NCBI RefSeq assembly: GCF_007829815.1
Contig: NZ_VIWT01000001.1
Location: 1,263,501 to 1,327,500 of the forward strand
Direction: 5' to 3'
Length of the DNA: 64,000 bases
From: Kitasatospora viridis
GTDB taxonomy: Bacteria > Actinomycetota > Actinomycetes > Streptomycetales > Streptomycetaceae
Notes under the pieces: generated by a model
The model's database searches: none
Told to the model about the DNA's origin: nothing
What the model saw: only the letters and a program-made list of their open reading frames with translations
Shown here: positions 32,393 through 39,765 of the stretch, piece after piece
Numbering within the stretch: position 1 is the first letter of the stretch
Layout: each line of letters starts with the position of its first letter
Made by a program: the position numbers and the translations under genes

Positions 32393-32569
32393 GTGGACCG
32401 GCCCGTTGCCGTGCTCGTCGAGGCCGGCCTGCACGGGCACGAGTACGCCATCGACGCCATGCTCGCGGCGACCGCGCTCGCCGCGCCCGGCCCGGTGACC
32501 GTCCTCACCTCCGACCCGGAGGACCTCGCCGTCCTGTGCGGAGCCCGGGCCGCGGTCATCAAGATCTGA
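32393..32569 (+). pseudogene. Remnant of a PIN-domain (VapC-like) toxin, C-terminal part
   Basis: Only 58 residues remain. The segment YAIDAMLAATAL corresponds to the third acidic cluster and following helix of PIN nucleases, and PVTVLTSDPEDLAVLCG to the last strand/acidic motif. The N-terminal half, with the first catalytic Asp and the Glu, is missing, and no antitoxin gene is present. A possible GTG at 32393 has only AAGGGA 12 bases away. I regard it as the decayed tail of a vapBC locus. Confidence 0.6.
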
Positions 32570-32591
32570 CCGCGGCCCGACGGACGGCTCC

Positions 32592-33794
32592 TCAGCCCTG
32601 CGCGCCCGCACCGCAGAACTCCGCCTCCAGCTCCTTGTCGAACACCGAGATCGGGCCCAGGTAGGACGGGTCGTCGTTCGCCCAGTCACCGTTGGTCTCG
32701 GTGGACAACAGGTGCCGGCCGTCGCGGGTGCCGAAGGTGTAGGACCAGGAGCCGTCGATCGCGCCGCCCATGCCCCAGACCCGGCCGCAGGAGAGGGTGA
32801 CCGAGGCGACGCCCAGGCCGTAGTCGGTGCCCGGGATCCAGGCCTTGCCCGGGTCCGTCATGGTGAACATCTCGGCCGTCTGGGCGGGCGGCAGCAGCCG
32901 GCCCTTCAGCAGGGCCTGGAAGAAGGTGTCCAGGTCGCCCTCGGTGGAGATCAGGTCGCCGGAGCCCCAGCCCCAGGTCGGGTTGAGCTCGGTGACGTCG
33001 TAGACCTGGGCGGTGGGCGCGTAGGTCGGGCCCAGCTTGGAGTAGAAGCGGCCGTGCGGGCCGTTGATGCCGGTGTCGTCGGCGGCCGGCTCGTAGGTGT
33101 TCTTCAGGTGCAGCGGCTTGAGCAGGCGGTCGCTGATCTCCTGCCCGAGGGTGTGGCCGGTGGCCTGCTCGACGATCATGCCGGCCAGCACGAAGTTGGT
33201 GTCGGAGTAGCCCCAGCCGGTGCCGGGCGCGAACGCCGGCGGGGTGGCGGTGCCCAGCTGGACCAGCTGGCGCGGGGTGAAGCTGTCGAAGCGGTGCTGC
33301 AGGAACGGCAGTCCGCTGAACTCGTCCTGCACCGCCGTCGCGAAGTTGGCGATCCCGCTGGTGTTGCCGAGCAGTTGGCGGATGGTGATCTTCGAGCCGT
33401 CGTAGCCGTTGCCGTCGACCAGGCCGGGCAGCCACTGCTCGACGGTGTCGTCCAGGCTCAGCCGGTGCTCGGCCTCCAGCTGGAGCAGCACGGTGGCGAC
33501 GAAGGTCTTGGTGGTGCTGCCGATCCGGAACCGGTCCTGCGGCTGGAACTTCTGACCGGTGCTCAGGTCGGCGGTGCCGGCCTGGCCGTACCAGGTCGAG
33601 CCGCCGTCCTTCACCAGGGCCGTCACGCCCGGCAGGCCGGCGCCGGTGATCGCCTGGTCGAGCGCCGTCTGCAGGGCCTGGTGGCCGTGGTGGCCGCCGC
33701 TCCGGCCGCCGTCGGCGGCGAAGGCGGCCGGAGTGGCGGCCAGCAGGGCGGCGGTGAGTGCGGTGGTCAGTGCGGCGCGGGCGGTGGTCTTCAT
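32592..33794 (-). CDS. Secreted serine hydrolase (class C beta-lactamase / D-Ala-D-Ala carboxypeptidase family)
   Basis: A 400-residue secreted enzyme. Residues 1-27 form a Sec signal peptide ending AAFAA. The active-site S-T-T-K is at 93-96 (IGSTTKTF), the second motif Y-S-D at 196-198 (GYSDTNF, Asp in place of the usual Asn), and WGMGGAID replaces the H-T-G motif. The set matches the Streptomyces R61 DD-carboxypeptidase / esterase EstB group; hydrolysis of cell-wall peptides or esters are both possible. It is divergent from an unusual MarR/GbsR-type regulator, its likely repressor. It has no RNA-level link to the PIN remnant. Confidence 0.88.
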   Translation of the reverse strand: MKTTARAALTTALTAALLAATPAAFAADGGRSGGHHGHQALQTALDQAITGAGLPGVTALVKDGGSTWYGQAGTADLSTGQKFQPQDRFRIGSTTKTFVATVLLQLEAEHRLSLDDTVEQWLPGLVDGNGYDGSKITIRQLLGNTSGIANFATAVQDEFSGLPFLQHRFDSFTPRQLVQLGTATPPAFAPGTGWGYSDTNFVLAGMIVEQATGHTLGQEISDRLLKPLHLKNTYEPAADDTGINGPHGRFYSKLGPTYAPTAQVYDVTELNPTWGWGSGDLISTEGDLDTFFQALLKGRLLPPAQTAEMFTMTDPGKAWIPGTDYGLGVASVTLSCGRVWGMGGAIDGSWSYTFGTRDGRHLLSTETNGDWANDDPSYLGPISVFDKELEAEFCGAGAQG

Positions 33795-33915
33795 GGCGGG
33801 TCCCCCTGATCGGTTCGTGCGTTCGGCTTCGGTGAGAAACGTACGGCGATGTTCGAGGTTCCATCAACTACTCATTGCGTCAAGCAGCATGAAACCGCAG
33901 GTCGCTGACGTTCCA

Positions 33916-33927
33916 TCATTGCAATGA
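33916..33927. promoter_or_regulatory. TCATTGCAATGA palindrome, candidate operator
   Basis: Perfect 12-bp palindrome in the 211-base divergent region between the serine hydrolase and its presumed regulator. The half-site TCATTGC recurs at 33872-33878, nearer to the hydrolase start. Confidence 0.45.
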
Positions 33928-34005
33928 CGGTGCCGATGAATGCACCCGTGGTTGCAACCGCCCCGCCCCGGTGCGGATACTCCTCCGCGAGGAGAGGAGC
34001 CGCCC

Positions 34006-34713
34006 GTGCCAGGAGCCAGGCTGAGCCAGCAGGACCGCCGCACCATCGCCACCGGTCTCGCCGAGGGGCTCGACTACGCGGCGATCGCCCGCCGGATCGC
34101 CCGGCCGACCTCCACGGTCACCCGGGAGATCGGCCGCAACGGCGGCCCCGCCCACTACCGCGCGGAGGCCGCCCAGCGCGCCACCTCCCGGCGCGCCCGC
34201 CGCCGACCGGGCGCGGCACGCACCGCCGGCGGAGCCGCCATGGCGGACGGCCGCGATCCGGCCGCGATCGCCGAGTTCGCCGGCCGGTTCGCCGACCTGC
34301 TGGTGCACCTCGGCCTGCCCCGCATGGTGGCCCGGGTGCTCAGCTGCCTCTACGTGACCGACAGCGGCAGCCTGACCGCCGCCGACCTCGTGCAACGGCT
34401 CGGGGTGAGCCCGGCCTCGGTCTCCAAGGCGGTCGGCTACCTGGAGGCCCAGGAGCTGATCCGCCGCGACCGGGACGAGCACAGCCGCCGCGAGAGCTAC
34501 CTGATCGACTCCGACGTCTGGTACCGCTCAATGCTGGCCAGCGCCCAACGCAACGCCCTGCTGGCCGAGTTCGCCCGCGACGGCGCCAACCTCCTGGGCC
34601 CGGCCACCCCGGCCGGCGAGCGTCTCGACACGGCGGCCGGGTTCCTCCAGGACATCGGCACCGACCTGGTCCGCGCCGTCGAGCAGCGCCGCCGCGCGAG
34701 CGGCCCGGGCTGA
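34006..34713 (+). CDS. MarR/GbsR-like regulator with N-terminal IS30-type HTH
   Basis: A 235-residue protein with two DNA-binding parts. Residues ~5-60 match the HTH_38 segment of IS30 transposases (LSQQDRRTIATGLAEGLDY, then ARRIARPTSTVTREIGRNGG), and residues ~95-175 are a MarR/GbsR winged helix (CLYVTDSGSLTAADLVQRL, SPASVSKAVGYLEAQELIRRDRD). The remainder is a helical dimerisation tail. GAGGAG six bases before GTG 34006 decides the start. It probably controls the divergent secreted serine hydrolase. Confidence 0.78.
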   Translation: MPGARLSQQDRRTIATGLAEGLDYAAIARRIARPTSTVTREIGRNGGPAHYRAEAAQRATSRRARRRPGAARTAGGAAMADGRDPAAIAEFAGRFADLLVHLGLPRMVARVLSCLYVTDSGSLTAADLVQRLGVSPASVSKAVGYLEAQELIRRDRDEHSRRESYLIDSDVWYRSMLASAQRNALLAEFARDGANLLGPATPAGERLDTAAGFLQDIGTDLVRAVEQRRRASGPG

Positions 34714-34715
34714 GC

Positions 34716-34743
34716 GGGCGGGCGGGCGGGCAGGCAGGCAGGC
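34716..34743. repeat. Tetranucleotide microsatellite (GGGC)4(AGGC)3
   Basis: Short simple repeat starting three bases after the regulator's stop codon. It is of the type prone to length variation; no function is evident. Confidence 0.8.
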
Positions 34744-34883
34744 GGTCGACGCGCGTCTCCGATCGACTCCCGACGGAGGAAAAGGTTCGCCCGCAGGTGT
34801 GACGGTGCGTCGTTACGGCCCGTCCAAGATCGACGCGGCCGGTAGAACTTGCCCGTCCTGTTGATCACTTGATGGGTTCCAAC

Positions 34884-35585
34884 ATGTTGAAATCAGCTCT
34901 TCGGATCGCCGCCGCCACCGCGCTCGCCACCGCCTCCCTGGCCCTCGCCGCACCCGCCGACGCGAGCAGCCCGCACACCGTCGCCACCGCCGCCGTGCGG
35001 GCCGGCGGTCCCGACACCGGGCCCTGCGGGCCGGTCGAGTCCTACGACCCGGTCGACTGGTGGCGCACCACCACCACGCCGAGCATCGCCCCGACCGTCT
35101 GGCAGGCCGCGCGCAGCGAGAAATGGCAGTGGCGCCACGACACCAACACCCTCTGGCGCGGCGACACCCGGGAGAACGTGGAGCAGCTCTTCGACCAGGG
35201 CTTCACTCCGCGCGGCACCGACCTCACCCCGCTCGCCGACTACATCGTCAAGGGCGGCGGGCAGAACACCGCCCACCTGAGCACCAGTTGCGAGCAGTGG
35301 GTGGCGCAGAAGTTCGCCACCTACGGTGCTGCGAAGACGGGGTGGGTCTACGAGATCGACGCGCCCGGCGGCATCGACGTCAACGCCACTGCCGCGGTGG
35401 ACAATTACCAGTCCCCCTACCTGTGGAACAAGGAGATCGACTTCCCCGGCGGGATCAGGGGCGAGTACATCAAGGACGCCTGCAAGTACCAGCTGGTGAG
35501 CACCGATCCGGTCACCAAGGTGAACACCTACGACAACCTCGGCTGCAAGGTCAACCCGCGCTTCGCGGGCGCCCTCGCCCACTGA
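34884..35585 (+). CDS. Secreted scabin/pierisin-like mono-ADP-ribosyltransferase
   Basis: A 233-residue protein with a signal peptide (residues 1-28, ending APADAS) and an ARTC-type catalytic domain of the pierisin/scabin class, whose members ADP-ribosylate guanine bases of DNA or nucleosides. The NAD-binding Arg is in LWRGD (Arg-92), the STS motif is at 133-135, and the catalytic Glu-184 is in NKEIDFPGGIRGEYI. Scabin has Q-x-E at this point; here it is N-x-E. Four Cys (48, 136, 200, 221) could form two disulphides. ATG 34884 has no strong ribosome site; ATG 34872 would add four residues. It overlaps the convergent DUF89 gene by 35 bases and stands alone, with no immunity gene recognised. Confidence 0.82.
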   Translation: MLKSALRIAAATALATASLALAAPADASSPHTVATAAVRAGGPDTGPCGPVESYDPVDWWRTTTTPSIAPTVWQAARSEKWQWRHDTNTLWRGDTRENVEQLFDQGFTPRGTDLTPLADYIVKGGGQNTAHLSTSCEQWVAQKFATYGAAKTGWVYEIDAPGGIDVNATAAVDNYQSPYLWNKEIDFPGGIRGEYIKDACKYQLVSTDPVTKVNTYDNLGCKVNPRFAGALAH

Positions 35586-36717
35586 CGCTCACCTGCACCA
35601 CGGCGTGGCGGCCGCTGGTCCGCCACGCCGGGTCCGAGGAGTCGAGCCGGCCGACCGTGGCGTCATCGACCCCGACGACCACCTCCGACTTCAGCGTCCG
35701 CAGCGCCGTGACGGCGGACGGGAAGTGGCCGGCCGCCTCGGCGAACGGCGTGCTCGGCGGCCAGTAGCGGTCGCCCACCAGGCGGCGGTAGTTGAGGTCG
35801 CCCTTCACGATCGTCATCGCCGCGCCCGCGAACTCGGCCCGCAGGTCGGCGGGCAGCTCGTGGAAGGGGAGCGGGGCGCAGAAGAACGGGTGCGTGCGGA
35901 CCACCAGCGTGCCGTCGCCCATCGCCCGCCACAGGCGCTCCCCCACCGGGTGCGCGGCCCGCAGCCGTTCGACCGAGGCGAGCACGTCGGCCATCGTCGC
36001 GTCGGAGACGAAGTACGGCTGCGGCTTCACGTACAGCAGCACCCGCGCCGCGCCGCCCGTGCCCAGCAGGTGGTCGATCAGCACCAGGTCGGGCAGCAGC
36101 TCCCGGCCGGCGTTGTCCGCCACCACGCAGACCCGGCCACCGTCGGCCCGCGCCAACTCGCCCCAGAACAGCGCACTCTGATCGACCAGCAGGCCGCCGG
36201 CGCCAGAGCCCGCGCCGGGCGCCGCGGTCATCCCGAAGCTGAGGTCCGCCCGGTTGCCCCAGAGCGCCGAGCCGAGCAGCGCCTGCGGCGCCGAGCCGTC
36301 GGGGTCGTCCAGCGCCGCCAGTTCCTCGTCCACCGCCGCACCCGCCAACTCGGCGGCCTTGAACGGCCCGAACGGGTCGACGCCCTGCCAGGCCCCCGCC
36401 CCGAAGTACCCGGTGGCCTCCAGCAGCCGACGGTAGAAGTAGCTCTCCGCCCACAGGAACGGCAGTTCACCCCAGGGCCGCCCCCACCGGCCCTCCCCCC
36501 ACTCCAGCCAGCGCGCGGCGTCATGGGCGTGCGCCGGCAGCGGTTCGAGCAGGCCGCCGGTGCTCTCCGCGAGCAGCCGCTCCACCGCCGCCCGCTCGCC
36601 GGGCCCGTAGGGCAGCGCGGCGAGCACCCGGCGCACCAACTCCGGGTGCCGCTCGTGGAAGACGCTCCGGGCGAAGGACCCGGGCAGGTCGCAGCGGATC
36701 ACGGGTGCGGTCGACAC
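35551..36717 (-). CDS. DUF89 / ARMT1-like phosphatase-fold protein
   Basis: A 388-residue member of the DUF89 damage-control phosphatase family. The metal-binding CVVADNAGRELLPDLVLIDHLL motif (DNxGxE) is central, followed by KGDLNYRRLVGDRYW, both typical of the ARMT1-like group that dephosphorylates reactive sugar or metabolite phosphates. Residues before it form the helical bundle domain. The GTG at 36717 is the only plausible start and lacks a good ribosome site. Its 3' end overlaps that of the ADP-ribosyltransferase by 35 bases. Confidence 0.82.
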   Translation of the reverse strand: MSTAPVIRCDLPGSFARSVFHERHPELVRRVLAALPYGPGERAAVERLLAESTGGLLEPLPAHAHDAARWLEWGEGRWGRPWGELPFLWAESYFYRRLLEATGYFGAGAWQGVDPFGPFKAAELAGAAVDEELAALDDPDGSAPQALLGSALWGNRADLSFGMTAAPGAGSGAGGLLVDQSALFWGELARADGGRVCVVADNAGRELLPDLVLIDHLLGTGGAARVLLYVKPQPYFVSDATMADVLASVERLRAAHPVGERLWRAMGDGTLVVRTHPFFCAPLPFHELPADLRAEFAGAAMTIVKGDLNYRRLVGDRYWPPSTPFAEAAGHFPSAVTALRTLKSEVVVGVDDATVGRLDSSDPAWRTSGRHAVVQVSVSGRGRPRSAG

Positions 36718-36837
36718 GGGTACGACAGTAGGCCATGCCCGGCGCCGCCGGCGCGCGCCGCCCCGCGCACCGCCGCAGGGGCCGCGCCCCGGTCTGGTAG
36801 CGTTCGCTCCTGCCCGTGCCGGGCCCCGACCGAGGAG

Positions 36838-36900
36838 GTGAGACCCATCAACGCTGTTGTCCGGGTGCTCCCCCCGTGCGGTCGCCGTCTTCCGAGCTGA
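36838..36900 (+). CDS. Possible leader peptide (17-20 codons) with perfect Shine-Dalgarno
   Basis: The sequence GAGGAGGTGA at 36833-36842 is fully complementary to the 16S rRNA tail, the strongest such site in the window, yet no long gene follows. A GTG lies inside it (36838; MRPINAVVRVLPPCGRRLPS) and an ATC at optimal spacing (36847). The frame ends at TGA 36898-36900, 42 bases before the methyltransferase ATG, and the gap contains a hairpin (cccttcgg/ccgaaagg). This layout is that of translation-attenuation leaders. A -10-like TAGCGT is at 36799-36804. Confidence 0.4.
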   Translation: MRPINAVVRVLPPCGRRLPS

Positions 36901-36942
36901 GCCGCGAGAGCGCCCTTCGGTTTCCCGAAAGGTTCCTGCGCC

Positions 36943-37728
36943 ATGAACGCTCCGCACCATTCGCTCATCACCGCCTCGCTCATCACCGCCTCGCTGCGCG
37001 CCGCCGGCTGCGTCTTCGCCGAGGACGAGGCCGACCTGATCCTGGCCACCGCCGACTCGCCCGAGGCCGCCGCCCGGATGGTCGAGCGGCGCGCGGCCGG
37101 CCTGCCGCTCGAACACGTGCTCGGCTGGGCCGAGTTCTGCGGGTTGCGGATCGAGGTGGACCCCGGGGTGTTCGTGCCCCGGCGCCGCACCGAGTTCCTG
37201 GCGGCCCGGGCGGTCGCACTGGCCCGGGCCGACGACGTGGTGGTGGACCTGTGCTGCGGGTCCGGGGCGCTGGGTGCCGTGCTGGCCGAGGCCGTCGCGG
37301 TGGAGCTGCACGCCGCCGACATCGACCCGGCCGCGGCGGCCTGCGCGGTCCGCAACCTGGCCGGGCGCGGCACCGCGCACCGCGGGGACCTGTTCGAGGC
37401 GCTGCCGCCTCGGCTGCGCGGCACGGTCCGGGTGCTGGTGGCCAACGTGCCGTACGTGCCGACCGGCGAGATCGCCCTGCTGCCGGCCGAGGCCCGCGAG
37501 CACGAGGCCCGGGTGGCGCTGGACGGCGGGCCGGACGGGCTGGCGGTGCTGCGCCGGGTGGCCGCCGGGGCTCCGCAGTGGCTGGCCCCGGGCGGCGCGC
37601 TGCTCTTCGAGACCAGCGTGCGCCAGGTGCCGGCGGCGCTGGCCGCGGTGCGGGCGGTCGGGCTGCGCCCCGAGGTGGCCGAGGACGAGGAGCTCGACGC
37701 CACCGTAGTGGTCGCCACCAAGCCCTGA
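36943..37728 (+). CDS. PrmC/HemK-related methyltransferase (putative protein N5-glutamine MTase)
   Basis: A 261-residue SAM-dependent methyltransferase. It has the HemK-style N-terminal helical domain, a PLEHVLGWAEFCGLRI region, SAM motif VVDLCCGSGALG, and the substrate motif NVPYVP. Canonical PrmC uses NPPY; the Pro-to-Val change at the second position is characteristic of the PrmC-related actinomycete group, whose substrate has not been shown. Methylation of a Gln side chain is likely. A weak AAAGG precedes the ATG, and a possible leader ORF with a perfect SD lies directly upstream. Confidence 0.82.
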   Translation: MNAPHHSLITASLITASLRAAGCVFAEDEADLILATADSPEAAARMVERRAAGLPLEHVLGWAEFCGLRIEVDPGVFVPRRRTEFLAARAVALARADDVVVDLCCGSGALGAVLAEAVAVELHAADIDPAAAACAVRNLAGRGTAHRGDLFEALPPRLRGTVRVLVANVPYVPTGEIALLPAEAREHEARVALDGGPDGLAVLRRVAAGAPQWLAPGGALLFETSVRQVPAALAAVRAVGLRPEVAEDEELDATVVVATKP

Positions 37729-37806
37729 ACAACCAAGCCCTGAACCACCGAGGCACCCGCCCTCGCGCCCCACCCTTCCACCCGCTGCCCTTCCACTCGC
37801 CCGCAG

Positions 37807-37822
37807 AAAGTGATATCACTTT
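37807..37822. promoter_or_regulatory. AAAGTGATATCACTTT palindrome upstream of SPFH operon
   Basis: Perfect 16-bp palindrome. A second half-site AGTGATA follows at 37831-37837, with centre spacing of about two helical turns from the first dyad. It is 48 bases before the SPFH start and is the most AT-rich patch in the region, so it probably overlaps the promoter. The operon-encoded ribbon-helix-helix protein is a candidate ligand. Confidence 0.6.
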
Positions 37823-37869
37823 GCTAGGCCAGTGATAACGGGCCCAACGGGAGGAAAGGAGCCGGTCCG

Positions 37870-38811
37870 ATGACCGCTCAGGAACCGCACGTCCAGAACG
37901 TCGAAATGCCCGCCCCCAAGGTCACCGAGAAGGTGATCCGCGGTCGCGCGGGCCTGCCCATGCTCGCCCTCACCCTGCTCGGCCTGCTGGGCGGCGCCGC
38001 GCTGACGGTGGCCGGCGCCGCCGCGCTGGGCGCGCACCAGAACGGCCCGGCCGGCGGCGTGATGATCGCCGCCGGCCCGGTGATGGCCGTGGGCGGCCTG
38101 CTGCTCTGGGCCGGGCTGACCGTCGTCTCCCCCGGGCAGGCCCGGGTGGTCCAGCTGTTCGGCCGCTACCGGGGCACCATCCGGGCCGACGGCATGACCT
38201 GGGTCAACCCGTTCACCTCGCGCCGCCGGATCTCCACCCGGATCCGCAACCACGAGACCGAGACCGCCAAGGTGAACGACGCCGACGGCAACCCGATCCA
38301 GATGGCCGCCGTGGTGGTCTGGCAGGTCGAGGACACCGCCAAGGCCGTCTTCGAGGTCGACGACTTCGTGGAGTTCGTCGCCATCCAGACCGAGACGGCG
38401 GTCCGGCACATCGCCAACAGCTACCCCTACGACGCCCACCAGCCCGGCCAGCTCTCGCTGCGCGACAGCGCCGACGAGATCACCGGCCGGCTCTCCGAGG
38501 AGATCGCCACCCGGGTCGCCGCGGCCGGCGTCAAGGTCGTCGAGTCCCGGATCACCCAGCTCGCCTACGCCCCCGAGGTGGCCCAGGTGATGCTCCAGCG
38601 CCAGCAGGCCGGCGCCGTGGTGGCGGCCCGCCGCTTGATCGTCGAGGGCGCGGTGGGCATGGTGGAGGAAGCCCTGGACCGGCTCGCCGAGCGCGACGTG
38701 GTCGAGCTCGACGAGGAGCGCAAGGCCGCCATGGTGAGCAACCTGCTCGTGGTGCTCTGCGGCGACCGGGGCACCCAGCCGGTGGTCAACACCGGCTCCC
38801 TGTACCAGTAG
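37870..38811 (+). CDS. SPFH/Band 7 (stomatin/prohibitin-type) membrane protein
   Basis: A 313-residue protein with two N-terminal membrane segments ([19 protein letters not shown] and [21 protein letters not shown]), followed by an SPFH domain: [36 protein letters not shown] and [23 protein letters not shown] are characteristic, with a coiled-coil tail. Such proteins organise membrane microdomains or regulate proteases. AAAGGAG precedes the ATG. It is the first gene of a three-gene unit with an RHH protein and a GPP34 protein, a combination repeatedly seen in Streptomyces. Confidence 0.88.
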   Translation: MTAQEPHVQNVEMPAPKVTEKVIRGRAGLPMLALTLLGLLGGAALTVAGAAALGAHQNGPAGGVMIAAGPVMAVGGLLLWAGLTVVSPGQARVVQLFGRYRGTIRADGMTWVNPFTSRRRISTRIRNHETETAKVNDADGNPIQMAAVVVWQVEDTAKAVFEVDDFVEFVAIQTETAVRHIANSYPYDAHQPGQLSLRDSADEITGRLSEEIATRVAAAGVKVVESRITQLAYAPEVAQVMLQRQQAGAVVAARRLIVEGAVGMVEEALDRLAERDVVELDEERKAAMVSNLLVVLCGDRGTQPVVNTGSLYQ

Positions 38812-38823
38812 GAGCGCGCGCAG

Positions 38824-39084
38824 GTGGCGACCGAGCGGAAGAAGATCCTGTTGCGGCTGGACCCCGCGGTCCACGACGCGCTGGCCCGCTGGGCCTCGGA
38901 CGAACTGCGCAGCACCAACGCCCAGATCGAGTTCCTGCTGCGCCGGGCGCTGGCCGACTACGGTCGGCTGCCCGGCGGTGTGGGCCGACTGCCCAAGCGT
39001 GGCCGGCCGCCAAAGGAGTCCGAACCGGGTGCGGACCCCCCGGGCGGAGAGAGCGAACCGGAGACCGAGGAGGAGACCTCGTGA
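38824..39084 (+). CDS. Ribbon-helix-helix (Arc/CopG-type) protein, 86 aa
   Basis: The N-terminal half is an Arc-like RHH fold ([19 protein letters not shown] then [14 protein letters not shown]), and the C-terminal ~40 residues are a disordered charged tail rich in Pro, Glu and Ser. It may bind DNA as a dimer; the palindrome upstream of the operon is a natural candidate site. GTG start 12 bases after the SPFH stop; its TGA overlaps the GTG of the next gene (GTGA at 39081). Confidence 0.82.
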   Translation: MATERKKILLRLDPAVHDALARWASDELRSTNAQIEFLLRRALADYGRLPGGVGRLPKRGRPPKESEPGADPPGGESEPETEEETS

Positions 39085-39713
39085 CCGACCTTCCCGACAC
39101 CCTGCACGCCAGACTGTTCCTACTGGCCCACGACCCGGAGCGCGGTCGGCTGACCGGCCGCTCCAACCTGCCGCTGCTGCTGCGCGCGGCCCAGCTGGCC
39201 GACCTGCTGCGGCTCGGCCTGCTGCGCGACGAGCGCGGCCGCCCGGTGGCCGCCGGCCCGGCCCCGGCCGGCCTGGACCCGCTGCTGGCCGAGCAGTTGC
39301 GGCAGATCGCCGAGGGCCGTCCGCGGTCCTGGCACCGCTGGATCCAGCCGCGCCGCCCGACCGTCCGGCTGGTCCGGGAGAGCCTGGCCGGGCAGGGCGT
39401 GCTTCGGCTGGAGGAGCGCCGGCTGCTGGGCCTGTTCCCGGTGGTGCGGAGCGAGCCGCGCGACCCGCGGGTCCGCAAGGCGCTGACCGCCGCGCTGGCC
39501 TCGGCCCTGCGAGACCCGCTGACCCGGGTGGGCGCGGCCGACGCCGCGCTGGTGGCGCTGGCCGACGCGGCCCGGCTCTCGGCGGCGCTGAACCACCGTC
39601 AGCGGCGCGAGCACAAGGAGCGGATCGCCGACCTGGCCGCGCTCTGCGGCCCGGTGCCGGCCGCGCTGCGGCGCGCGATCCGCGCCAAGGACGCCGCTGC
39701 CGCGTCGGGTTGA
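39081..39713 (+). CDS. GPP34 (GOLPH3-like) phospholipid-binding protein
   Basis: A 210-residue bacterial GOLPH3/GPP34 protein: LHARLFLLAHDPERGRLTGRSNL, LLRAAQLADLLRLGLL and DAALVALADAARL follow the family pattern of amphipathic helices. Eukaryotic GOLPH3 binds PtdIns(4)P; bacterial members are presumed membrane-associated and are often clustered with SPFH or cell-division genes. Translation is coupled to the RHH gene. The stop codon sits in the loop of a terminator hairpin. Confidence 0.82.
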   Translation: MTDLPDTLHARLFLLAHDPERGRLTGRSNLPLLLRAAQLADLLRLGLLRDERGRPVAAGPAPAGLDPLLAEQLRQIAEGRPRSWHRWIQPRRPTVRLVRESLAGQGVLRLEERRLLGLFPVVRSEPRDPRVRKALTAALASALRDPLTRVGAADAALVALADAARLSAALNHRQRREHKERIADLAALCGPVPAALRRAIRAKDAAAASG

Positions 39714-39726
39714 CGACGCGGCAGCG
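39695..39726 (+). terminator. 13-bp stem-loop around the GPP34 stop codon
   Basis: Arms 39695-39707 and 39714-39726 are perfectly complementary; the six-base loop holds the TGA. It ends the SPFH-RHH-GPP34 transcript before the convergent proline dehydrogenase gene. Confidence 0.8.
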
Positions 39727-39765
39727 ACCGATCTCCCCGCTCGGGAGCCTTGGGGGACCTGCGGC

